IMG/VR virus record: IMGVR_UViG_3300001450_000441
Location: 1-20,325 of that record
Direction: 5' to 3' (one strand)
From: a virus
DNA length: 20,325 nt
Position numbers and translations under genes: made by a program. The notes under the pieces were generated by a model. It searched no databases, had not been told where the DNA came from, and saw only the letters and a list, made by a program, of their open reading frames with translations. Shown here piece by piece: positions 10,966 to 18,506 of the stretch (position 1 is the first letter of the stretch; each line of letters opens with the position of its first letter).

Positions 10966-12926
10966 AAAAATTACCAACTGACTACCAAAATTTTATTGCT
11001 TTAAGCAGGTACGCAAGATGGCTACCTGAAAAGAACAGAAGAGAAACATGGGAAGAAACAGTAGCTAGGTACTTTGACTTTATGGAAGAGCACCTAAAAG
11101 AAAACACTAACCAAGAGTTAGTACCCAAGACAAGAAAAGTATTGGAAGATGCAGTGCTTAACTTAGATGTTATGCCTAGCATGAGAGCATTAATGACTGC
11201 TGGTAAAGCACTCAAAGATAACAACATAGCAGGGTACAACTGTGCATACCTTAGTGTTGACCACCCTAAAGCATTTGATGAATGTTTGTATGTGCTAATG
11301 CATGGCACTGGTGTAGGCTTTAGTGTAGAGAGACAGTTCATTAGGAAACTGCCTGAAGTACCAGAAGAAATGATTGATGTTGAAGACACAGTGGTAGTCC
11401 AGGATTCTAAAGAAGGCTGGCAATCTGCGTTCAGAAAACTAATAGCTTACCTATACAACGGAGAGATGCCTAAGTGGGACTTCTCTAAGGTTAGACCTAA
11501 AGGTGCAAGACTAGCTACCTTTGGTGGCAGGGCAAGTGGGCCTGAGCCTTTGGTAGATTTATTTAATTACTCTACCAATCTATTTAAAGATGCAGTGGGC
11601 AGGCAACTTACTAGCTATGAGTGTCATCGTATGATGTGCAAGATAGCAGAGGTAGTAGTGGTAGGTGGTGTGCGTAGGTCAGCACTTATCTCACTTAGTA
11701 ATCTTACTGATGAGCGTATGCGTAGTGCTAAGTCTGGACAGTGGTGGTCAGACACACCAGAGATGGCACTGAGTAACAACAGTGTGTGCTACACAGAAAA
11801 ACCAGACATAGGAATCTTTATGAAAGAATGGACTTCATTGTATGAGTCTAAATCTGGTGAGCGTGGTATCTTTAACAGAGAGGCAGCCATCAAACAGGTA
11901 GCTAAGAATGGTAGACGAGACACAGACCATGAGTTTGGTTGCAATCCTTGTAGTGAAATACTATTAAGAGATGGACAGTTCTGTAACTTGACTGAGGTTG
12001 TAGTAAGAGCAGGAGACACACAGAAAGAAATACTTCGTAAGACTAGGCTGGCTACTATACTGGGTACATTCCAAGCCTCACTTACTAACATCAAAAGACT
12101 GCGACCTAAGTGGGTACAGAATACAGAAGAAGAGGCACTACTAGGTGTCAGCCTTACAGGTATCATGGACAATGCATACATGAATGGCAGTAGTAATGAC
12201 AGGGGTTACTATGGTAAGCGTAGTTTACCCGACTTCTTATCTGACTTGCGTAAAGAATCAGTTGAAGTTAACAGACATTGGTCAGAGCTTCTAGGCATTA
12301 GCCAAGCTACTGCAACTACTGCTATTAAACCTAGTGGTACAGTCAGTCAGTTAGTTGACAGTGCTAGTGGTATACATACTAGACACAGTGAATACTATAT
12401 TCGTAGAGTAAGAGCAGATAGAAAAGACCCTATAGCTAGACTGATGGAAGACCAAGGCATACCTGCTGAGAACGATGTAATGAAACCTAACAGTGTTAAA
12501 GTGTTCTCATTTCCTATGAAAGCACCTGACAGTGCTGTTACTAGAAACGAAAGGAATGCCATTGAACAACTAGAACTGTGGCTTATGTATCAGAGGTACT
12601 ACTGTGAGCACAAGCCTAGTGTAACCATTAGTGTTAGGGAACATGAGTGGATGGAAGTAGGTGCGTGGGTATACAAACATTTTGATGAGGTTAGTGGTGT
12701 TAGTTTTTTACCACACTCAGACCACACCTACCAACAAGCACCTTATGAAGAATGCGACAAGGAAACATATACCGAACTACTTAATGAAATGCCTGAGGCA
12801 GTTGACTGGGACTTGATTAGTGAGTACGAACTTACTGACCAGACAGTAGGAACTAAAGCATTGGCATGCACAGGAAGTATATGTGAGCTGGTTGATTTAG
12901 TAGAAGAAGAAAGAGATGTGGAATGA
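10962..12926 (+). CDS. nrdJ: Class II adenosylcobalamin-dependent ribonucleotide reductase (monomeric type)
   Basis: 654 residues. It reduces ribonucleotides, probably triphosphates, to deoxyribonucleotides with a B12-derived radical and no oxygen need. It resembles the Lactobacillus leichmannii enzyme (RTPR, 739 residues), with conserved spacing of key residues: Cys94 (RTPR Cys119) in GYNCAY, Asn328-Pro-Cys330-Ser-Glu332 (RTPR Asn406, Cys408, Glu410), Cys341 (RTPR Cys419) and the C-terminal shuttle pair Cys636 and Cys641 (RTPR 731 and 736). All five cysteines are present, so it should be active with a host thioredoxin. The host must supply or import cobalamin. The start overlaps the previous stop; GGAGGAAG lies upstream. 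Confidence 0.95.
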   Translation: MKKLPTDYQNFIALSRYARWLPEKNRRETWEETVARYFDFMEEHLKENTNQELVPKTRKVLEDAVLNLDVMPSMRALMTAGKALKDNNIAGYNCAYLSVDHPKAFDECLYVLMHGTGVGFSVERQFIRKLPEVPEEMIDVEDTVVVQDSKEGWQSAFRKLIAYLYNGEMPKWDFSKVRPKGARLATFGGRASGPEPLVDLFNYSTNLFKDAVGRQLTSYECHRMMCKIAEVVVVGGVRRSALISLSNLTDERMRSAKSGQWWSDTPEMALSNNSVCYTEKPDIGIFMKEWTSLYESKSGERGIFNREAAIKQVAKNGRRDTDHEFGCNPCSEILLRDGQFCNLTEVVVRAGDTQKEILRKTRLATILGTFQASLTNIKRLRPKWVQNTEEEALLGVSLTGIMDNAYMNGSSNDRGYYGKRSLPDFLSDLRKESVEVNRHWSELLGISQATATTAIKPSGTVSQLVDSASGIHTRHSEYYIRRVRADRKDPIARLMEDQGIPAENDVMKPNSVKVFSFPMKAPDSAVTRNERNAIEQLELWLMYQRYYCEHKPSVTISVREHEWMEVGAWVYKHFDEVSGVSFLPHSDHTYQQAPYEECDKETYTELLNEMPEAVDWDLISEYELTDQTVGTKALACTGSICELVDLVEEERDVE

Positions 12927-13063
12927 TAAACACTATAATACTTATAATAGCATTGCAAGTGATTGTTATTACACTCGCAGGGTGCACTACATTTGAAGAG
13001 CAAATGCAACTTCATTGTCATGCACCAGTGGATTCAAGTCTTTGCTTAGGTTGGAAGACTTGA
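12923..13063 (+). CDS. 46-residue lipoprotein
   Basis: MINTIILIIALQVIVITLAGC is a signal peptide with the lipobox LAGC; Cys21 would be lipidated. The mature part is only 26 residues (CTTFEEQMQLHCH...), with Cys32 and Cys41 able to form a disulfide in the periplasm. The start is an ATGA overlap with the ribonucleotide reductase stop. Phage lipoproteins include Rz1 spanins and superinfection-exclusion proteins such as T5 Llp; this one is not proline-rich and has no Rz partner here, so exclusion is the more attractive guess. Too short for certain assignment. Confidence 0.68.
   Translation: MINTIILIIALQVIVITLAGCTTFEEQMQLHCHAPVDSSLCLGWKT
13034..13063 (+). promoter_or_regulatory. Perfect 9-bp hairpin at the 3' end of the lipoprotein gene
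   Basis: TCAAGTCTT (13034-13042) and AAGACTTGA (13055-13063) are exact inverted copies around 12 nt; the right arm ends exactly with the stop codon. There is no U-run, so termination is unlikely. Palindrome copy 5 follows 8 nt later, giving two adjacent hairpins in the transcript. Confidence 0.5.
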
Positions 13064-13070
13064 TGTGTCT

Positions 13071-13088
13071 CACGCATTTAAATGCGTG
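13071..13088. promoter_or_regulatory. Palindrome copy 5 before the membrane-protein gene
   Basis: Perfect 18-bp palindrome CACGCATTTAAATGCGTG, 29 nt before the ATG at 13118 and about 17 nt before its AAGGAG site. It lies deep inside the replication unit, far from the other copies. Confidence 0.74.
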
Positions 13089-13117
13089 GGTTTATGTTTA
13101 ATCATAAAGGAGTAAAA

Positions 13118-13360
13118 ATGTTAGAGAAAATAAAGAATGGTGCTGATGGTGCAATAGATGTCGGCATTAAGTTGATTAGTCTATCAATCATACTACAGAT
13201 TATCTTTGGTTCAAAGGTAGCCTTCCTAACAGGAGATGTAGTTGGTTCTATACTAGGTATAGTTTGGACTTTAGGCAACGCTGGTTTAGCAGGCATCATT
13301 GCTGCTATTATAATCTGGAAGCTACTCGACAAAGATATTGTTGATGAGCTTAAAGACTAA
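13118..13360 (+). CDS. Small two-helix membrane protein, possibly holin-like
   Basis: 80 residues from the ATG at 13118, chosen because AAGGAG lies 5-6 nt upstream; an earlier in-frame start would translate the palindrome. Two hydrophobic segments (about 15-31 and 41-70, the second long and Gly-rich: VVGSILGIVWTLGNAG) end in a charged tail DKDIVDELKD. Holin-like topology is possible, but no lysis genes are near, so the call stays open. It is the first gene after palindrome copy 5, and its 3' end overlaps the next small gene by 17 nt. Confidence 0.72.
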   Translation: MLEKIKNGADGAIDVGIKLISLSIILQIIFGSKVAFLTGDVVGSILGIVWTLGNAGLAGIIAAIIIWKLLDKDIVDELKD

Positions 13361-13478
13361 AGCTAAAAACACTTGGGGTCTTGTCCGTATGGATGGGACT
13401 TCCAAGTTATACATGGAACTAAAAAGAAAAAAACAAAACAAACCACGGAACTTTTGGAGGAGCGACTGGAGAAAATGA
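13344..13478 (+). CDS. Small basic protein (44 residues), coupled to the DUF3310 gene
   Basis: The ORF from the ATG at 13344 runs to a TGA inside the ATGA shared with the DUF3310 start at 13475. The product is very basic (KTKAKNTWGLVRMDG..., then KRKKQNKPRNFWRSDWRK). Without it, the 114-nt stretch between neighbours would be non-coding in a tightly packed operon. The start has no strong Shine-Dalgarno and sits inside the upstream gene, so coupling is assumed. A nucleic-acid-binding role is possible. The alternative is that the DUF3310 protein begins at a TTG at 13373 in another frame, without any ribosome site. Confidence 0.45.
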   Translation: MSLKTKAKNTWGLVRMDGTSKLYMELKRKKQNKPRNFWRSDWRK

Positions 13479-13789
13479 ATACACTACAAGACAAAGCTAT
13501 TGCAGCAAGCAATAAAAGAAGTGAGTTAGCAGCTGACTGTAACACTCAGTGGTTGCCACTTGATGAGAAAGATAACATTAACCCATCACATTACCAACAA
13601 GGTAAGATAGAAGTAATAGATTTTATAATAGACCAGAAAATGAGTTACTTAACTGCATCAGCATGCAAGTACCTATGCAGGTGGGAACATAAACATTTAG
13701 GTGAGGGCAGGTTAGATGACTTGCGTAAAGCCAGATGGTTTATTGAAAAACAAATAGAAGAAATACTTAAAGAGGAGAACATCAGTTGA
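13475..13789 (+). CDS. DUF3310 protein
   Basis: 104 residues from the ATG at 13475, with GGAGGAG at 13456-13462. The domain begins at NINPSHYQQGKIEVIDFI and continues through SACKYLCRWEHK..RLDDLRKARWFIEKQIE, the conserved pattern of DUF3310, a family common in phages and sometimes annotated as nucleotide kinase-like without good proof. A role in nucleotide supply would fit the neighbouring ribonucleotide reductase. A longer form from a TTG at 13373 is possible but has no ribosome site. The stop overlaps the RusA start (TTGA). Confidence 0.82.
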   Translation: MNTLQDKAIAASNKRSELAADCNTQWLPLDEKDNINPSHYQQGKIEVIDFIIDQKMSYLTASACKYLCRWEHKHLGEGRLDDLRKARWFIEKQIEEILKEENIS

Positions 13790-14175
13790 CTACATTCCAC
13801 ATAGCACCAGTAGTTGCTAGCCGGGCAAGAGTCACACGCTGGTCTACATATTTTCCAAAAAGATACACACAATTTAAAAAAGATTTTAAAGAAGTTCTTG
13901 AGAAATATAAAGCAACACCAGAAGATGGTTTGCTATATGTAAAGCTAGACTTCTATGTTCAAATACCTAAAGGTTGGTCTAAGAAAAAGAAACAAGAAAC
14001 AGAAGGCAAGCACTGTGATAACAACGCTGACCTAGATAACTATGTCAAGGCAACACTAGACAGTTTAGAAGGTAAGTATTACCACAACGACAAGCAGATA
14101 GCCATGATTAGAGCAAGAAAGTATTGGTCTGACAGTGGTAGAATTGAATTTGAAATGGAGAAGATATGTCACTAA
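13786..14175 (+). CDS. rusA: RusA-type Holliday junction resolvase
   Basis: 129 residues from a TTG overlapping the DUF3310 stop; GAGGAG lies upstream. It resolves four-way junctions formed during replication and recombination before packaging. The RusA core is complete: ADLDNYVKATLD (Asp82, Asp84, Lys88) and YYHNDKQI (Asp102), matching E. coli Asp70, Asp72, Lys76 and Asp91. The N-terminus is rich in Arg and Lys. It replaces T7 endonuclease I (gp3) in this replication set. Confidence 0.9.
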   Translation: MTTFHIAPVVASRARVTRWSTYFPKRYTQFKKDFKEVLEKYKATPEDGLLYVKLDFYVQIPKGWSKKKKQETEGKHCDNNADLDNYVKATLDSLEGKYYHNDKQIAMIRARKYWSDSGRIEFEMEKICH

Positions 14176-14564
14176 ACAAAAGTAAAGACATAAAAGAGAT
14201 GCGTAAGTTTGATGTTGACCTAGAGTTTGGTCAGCAGTGGGAGGAGTATGTAGATGAGTTGTTCTCTGGTGCTAAGAAATGTGAAATTAAAACAGAGAGA
14301 GACACATGGGCCAAGACAGGCAACATATGTATTGAAGTTGAAAGCTATGGTAAGCCATCAGGGTTAGCCAGCACAGAGGCTGACGTTTGGGTACACAATC
14401 TAGTTAAAGACAATGAGTTGTGTGCTAGTCTCGTGTTTAATACAGACAAGCTACGCAAAGTGATAGAAGAAATGAAACCTTTTACAGTATATGGTGGTGA
14501 TAACAAAGCATCTAAGCTACACCTAGTTGATATAACTAAACTACTTAATGCTATCGCAACCTAG
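14166..14564 (+). CDS. PD-(D/E)XK-like nuclease-fold protein
   Basis: 132 residues; the ATG overlaps the end of rusA by 10 nt, with GGAG upstream. The pattern EFGQQWEEYVDELF, then CEIKTERDTWAKTGNICIEVESYGKPSGLASTEADVWVH (in part) suggests a PD-(D/E)XK fold: Glu26 region, Glu40-x-Lys42 and Glu57. Such proteins are frequent next to phage recombination genes; a DNA-repair or host-DNA-degradation nuclease is likely. The expected catalytic Asp is not obvious, so activity is uncertain. It is the last plus-strand gene and overlaps the convergent methyltransferase by 14 nt. Confidence 0.72.
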   Translation: MSLNKSKDIKEMRKFDVDLEFGQQWEEYVDELFSGAKKCEIKTERDTWAKTGNICIEVESYGKPSGLASTEADVWVHNLVKDNELCASLVFNTDKLRKVIEEMKPFTVYGGDNKASKLHLVDITKLLNAIAT

Positions 14565-15198
14565 TAACAACAACACCAACATCCCCAGAAGATGTTCCAG
14601 TAACTTTAAAGTCCGGCCCAAGAATTGACCTTATGAAGTCTATTAGTTCTTGCTTGGTGAATCCTTTTTGGAATGTATCCTTGCCTGTAATTACTCCATC
14701 CTCATAAGGTCTAGGGTTAACAAGACTTTTTAAGAACCCTCTTCCTCTAACCATGACAACAGCCTTGCCATTAACAGCTAGGCTCTTGCCTATTCCTCTT
14801 ACTGCCTCAACCCTTTGTTGTCTAGGCAATACATTTAAAACAGCATTACTAATTACACCTTTATACTCTTGTTCAATTTGAGATGGGTCTGTATATGTAG
14901 GTGTAAAACCACCCTTTGGAAATGGTTCAAAAGAATCAAAGCCCATTTCTTGTGATGCTCTTCCTAAGCCTGCACCATAATCAAGTATGTCATTGTCGGA
15001 AACATCTTTAAAATGTTTGCTCTTTACTTTTCTATAAGTGCTGACAGTATTAGAAACTTGAGTGTCACCAGACTTAGTTATGTCATAGCCTTGTTCTGCT
15101 TTGTCTATGTCATCTTCTATACCTTTTCTCATCTCAGGAAAATCTCCTGATGGCATTAGAAATCCATTGGCTGTACCCATTGCACATACTTTAGGCAT
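14551..15198 (-). CDS. SAM-dependent methyltransferase-like protein at the end of the late unit
   Basis: 215 residues. Motif I is ILDYGAGLGRASQ (71-83) with the Gly-rich SAM loop; Glu91 in FDSFEPFP is the likely ribose contact (motif II), and GVISNAVLNVLP (114-125) followed by VNGKAVVMVRGRG gives the later Rossmann strands. No DNA-methylase DPPY/NPPY-type motif is seen, so a target other than adenine or cytosine in DNA, such as a protein or small molecule, is more likely. The N-terminus has MGTANGFLMPSGDFP of unknown role. The ATG overlaps the stop of the 1099-residue gene (TAATG). It is the last gene of the late unit. Confidence 0.75.
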   Translation of the reverse strand: MPKVCAMGTANGFLMPSGDFPEMRKGIEDDIDKAEQGYDITKSGDTQVSNTVSTYRKVKSKHFKDVSDNDILDYGAGLGRASQEMGFDSFEPFPKGGFTPTYTDPSQIEQEYKGVISNAVLNVLPRQQRVEAVRGIGKSLAVNGKAVVMVRGRGFLKSLVNPRPYEDGVITGKDTFQKGFTKQELIDFIRSILGPDFKVTGTSSGDVGVVVTRLR

Positions 15199-18100
15199 TA
15201 GTCATTCCTCGCTGCTACACCTAGAGCACCTATTGATGACCTAAGTATTAAATCAAAAAATTCTTCTGGTGCTTTAGCAGCTGTATCTGCTAAGCCCTCT
15301 CCATATAAAGATGCCATAAAATCATCTAGTATTCCAACTACCGGGCCTAGCATGTAGCTAGATGCAGATGTCTCACCTATCAATGGAACACCTATAGCAC
15401 CTACCAAATCAGCAGGGCCACGCTCATAGTCACTGCCCCTAATCTCATCTTTAATTGCCATAGCTAATGCAGCAGCAGATAATGCTGTTGCAATAGCAGC
15501 TAGTGTAGACATTTGTCCCATTAAATCTGGAGTGCAACTTTTTGGATTCATTTTTCTTATTGCTCTCTTAGCAATTGTGTTGCCAAAAAGAATAGGAAAA
15601 GATTTTAATTGTGCAAATAATTGGTAGTCAGGATTTGACATCCATAGTGGCCTGTTGGTAGCTAATGGTTCAAGAGCCACATCAGTTACCATTTTACGCA
15701 ACCAAGGAAGCATCATGTCTCTTACTCTTGTTTGTGTACCATCACTCTTTGTTATAATTGTGTTGAGAAAATTGTCATTAAGTATGTCAATCTTGTTGCC
15801 ACCTGCTCTGTATACAGCACTAAAATCTTCTAGTGTCATACCATTCTCTCTAAGCTCTGCCTCTAGTCTTTTTCTTCTAGCAGGTTTCATTCTTTTAAGT
15901 GCCCTGCCTTCACTTTCTATTCTTTTAAGTGCAGCAGTACCAGCCCAGCCTCTAACAAAATTAGTATATTGAGTAAGAAACATACCGGCAGGCATTCTAA
16001 AAAAATAATTTACATACTTATTAGAGTCACCAGCAAACATCTTTTCATTTCTTTCAGTGTTCTTAGGGTCTAATGCAAAACCTAATACTCTATTTAAATC
16101 CCTAGCAAAGTTAGAGGTCGCACCTTTACCTACACCACCTGAATAAAGACTACGTTTCATACCTGCAAGAGCATGAACAGCCATGGCAGGTAAAGCCTTA
16201 AATGTATTAGCAATACCATTCCTTTGTATTATCCATGCTGGCTCTGTTATTGAGGATATAGTAGCCATTCCAAGATATTTAAAGGTAGCTCCTGCTGCAA
16301 CACCCCTCATTATGTCTTGTCTTAATCTTCCTGAATTATCTTGAGGTCTTTTAAATGTGTGATGAACAGCATCATATAAATCCCACATCTCTTGTGCATC
16401 TTTGTTTCCTACTATTTTATTTTCTAGCAGGTAATTGATGTCATCATTTAATCTGTTAGCTTTGTTTGCACCAAAGGCATCGGCTGATGCTAACCTTGTT
16501 GATGCATTCATTAAGTAATCATTAATAGAACTCATTGGGCTTTTGCTTCTGAACTCTTCTGGAACTCTGTTAAACCTAGCATCTCTTTGTTTTTCAAATC
16601 CCGGTCTGTTTACTCCAGTCCTGTTGTTTGAATTTCTTATCTGCTCTGATGTCATTATTGTAGGGTCTACACCATTCAATACATCATTTAATATTTGTTG
16701 TTTAATTTCTTCTGCTGTTCTAGATGCAGTGTCTTGTATGTTAACACCTTTCTGTTGAACACCATTAGAATCTATATAGGTTTCACCAAGAATATCTAAG
16801 AAACGCTGTGAGTTAGCTTTTACTGCAGCCTTATCAAACCCACGAGTTAGGTAGTTTTCAATGTACCCAATGTCCATTCCATCTCTACCTAGTGTTTTCT
16901 TTAATTGCTTCTGAATCTTGTCGTAGTTTTTTCTAGTTTCAGCAATGTCATTTCTAAGTACATCAAATTTTGTTTTGCCTAATTGTTTTCTTACCTTGGC
17001 TTCAAGAGCAGAGTCAATCTTTTTTTCCATGGCTTGACCAAAGTAAGTGTCAATGTCTTGACCTACTTTACTTCCTAGTTTACCAAGAGCAGGGTAAGAA
17101 GTTTCGTACTTGTCTTTTATGTTTGTAAAAGGTACAACAAACTCACCAATGTTTAATTGCTTTAATGATTGAAAAGATAAATTAGATTGAGAATCTCCAC
17201 TGCCACTTTCAGCAGGAGCAAATCCTCTTAGCACTCTGTTAAGACGAAAGAAACCTTCACCAGTCTTAGCATCATTACGCTTTCTGTCTATCTTGTCAGT
17301 AGATTTACCTAATAAAAAATCACTAGCACCTGTTGTTAATGCATTTAATTTAGTTTGAGGAAGTCTTTTAAAGTCTACTGTTTCAGGTATTACATCTTCA
17401 AAGACACCTTCATTTTTCTTTAGAATATCTGCTTGGGATTTTAACTCAGCACCTTCATATTTATTTAAAAGGTCTTGGTATTTGCTCTCATAATTTTTTA
17501 CTTGTATTCCAAACTCATCGCCTGCTTTTTCTAGTTGGCCTAAGTTGTATTGGTCTAGTGTTTTTTGGTATGTCTTAGCTTCTCTGGTTTCTTGAGTAGC
17601 ATCTCTGTAACCAGCTAGAGTACCCATCGTTGTTCCACCAACAGTACCTGCTGCTACTGCTCCAGCAGTATCATCTAGAGTCATGTCTCTGCCTTTGCTA
17701 ATAGAAGTAAACTGAGCTATTGCTTCTTGCAAACCCTCTGTTCCACCCTCAATAATTCCTATAGCACCTGCTTTTTTAAGTCCTATAAGCATAGCATTTG
17801 CAAATCCTACCTTCTCAAAATCATTTAAGTAAGATGCCATCTCCATTAAATCTTTTTTAATTACAGGTGTAAACGCTCTTCCTACTTTTAAAGGTGCAAT
17901 TATATCTAAGGCAGTCATCATTGCAGCAGCAAAAGTTGTGTTTATTTTTTCACCAGCAGTAAATTCTGATACAGGTTTGTTTGCATTTTCAGCGTGCACA
18001 TTACCTGCTTCATTTAAATGTAAAAAACTTAGTACAGCTGCTGGGGCAGTAAGTCCTCCTCTTGTTAGTATTGTTGCTGCTAAAGCTGCACCACTTCCTA

Positions 18101-18497
18101 CTGCATTTTCTTTTGCTCTTTCAACAGCCCAGCCTAGCTTGCCTCCAAAACCTTCCTGCTCTAAGAAAGTACCAGTAAACTCTGGTCTATAATCTTCCTT
18201 GCCAATTTCACCAGACTCCTCCATTGCTTCTCCCCATTGACTAAGAAAAGAATCTTTGTTTAATAAATCATCTAAAGTCTGAAGTCCACCACCAAATTGT
18301 ATTTTAAAATTATCCCAGCTTGTAGCAAAAGGGTCGTTCTTCATACCACTACCCCACCCATTTCCAAGGCTTAGGTTAGTGTCACCTATGCTGCCTATGC
18401 CTTCTAAATTTCCAAGACCTAAGTTGCTAGTGCCTATATTGCTTAGGCTGTTTAATCCACCTAAAGAATATTCTTCTTCTTCGTCTCTTAAAGCCAT
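15198..18497 (-). CDS. Large virion-type protein (1099 residues), possible internal ejection protein
   Basis: Late, minus-strand, in the virion-gene neighbourhood. The N-terminus is acidic (EEEEY) and Gly/Asn/Leu-rich with a repeat: IGTSNLGLGN (21-30) and IGDTNLSLGN (37-46). Several Ala/Gly-rich hydrophobic stretches follow (about 132-160, 187-203, 232-252, 277-297) and one near the end (STLAAIATALSAAALAMAIK, 997-1016). The middle is long, charged and helical. This matches the style of podovirus internal core proteins that span the envelope on DNA ejection. No lysozyme or transglycosylase motif was noticed. The assignment rests on size, composition and position. AGGA precedes the ATG at 18495-18497. 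Confidence 0.72.
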   Translation of the reverse strand: MALRDEEEEYSLGGLNSLSNIGTSNLGLGNLEGIGSIGDTNLSLGNGWGSGMKNDPFATSWDNFKIQFGGGLQTLDDLLNKDSFLSQWGEAMEESGEIGKEDYRPEFTGTFLEQEGFGGKLGWAVERAKENAVGSGAALAATILTRGGLTAPAAVLSFLHLNEAGNVHAENANKPVSEFTAGEKINTTFAAAMMTALDIIAPLKVGRAFTPVIKKDLMEMASYLNDFEKVGFANAMLIGLKKAGAIGIIEGGTEGLQEAIAQFTSISKGRDMTLDDTAGAVAAGTVGGTTMGTLAGYRDATQETREAKTYQKTLDQYNLGQLEKAGDEFGIQVKNYESKYQDLLNKYEGAELKSQADILKKNEGVFEDVIPETVDFKRLPQTKLNALTTGASDFLLGKSTDKIDRKRNDAKTGEGFFRLNRVLRGFAPAESGSGDSQSNLSFQSLKQLNIGEFVVPFTNIKDKYETSYPALGKLGSKVGQDIDTYFGQAMEKKIDSALEAKVRKQLGKTKFDVLRNDIAETRKNYDKIQKQLKKTLGRDGMDIGYIENYLTRGFDKAAVKANSQRFLDILGETYIDSNGVQQKGVNIQDTASRTAEEIKQQILNDVLNGVDPTIMTSEQIRNSNNRTGVNRPGFEKQRDARFNRVPEEFRSKSPMSSINDYLMNASTRLASADAFGANKANRLNDDINYLLENKIVGNKDAQEMWDLYDAVHHTFKRPQDNSGRLRQDIMRGVAAGATFKYLGMATISSITEPAWIIQRNGIANTFKALPAMAVHALAGMKRSLYSGGVGKGATSNFARDLNRVLGFALDPKNTERNEKMFAGDSNKYVNYFFRMPAGMFLTQYTNFVRGWAGTAALKRIESEGRALKRMKPARRKRLEAELRENGMTLEDFSAVYRAGGNKIDILNDNFLNTIITKSDGTQTRVRDMMLPWLRKMVTDVALEPLATNRPLWMSNPDYQLFAQLKSFPILFGNTIAKRAIRKMNPKSCTPDLMGQMSTLAAIATALSAAALAMAIKDEIRGSDYERGPADLVGAIGVPLIGETSASSYMLGPVVGILDDFMASLYGEGLADTAAKAPEEFFDLILRSSIGALGVAARND

Positions 18498-18506
18498 TGT
18501 ATAATC

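Noticed and set aside
18010-18021. Possible sixth palindrome (CATTTAAATG)
   Set aside because: Only the AT core matches; the GC arms (ACG/CGT) are missing and it lies in the coding region of the 1099-residue gene.
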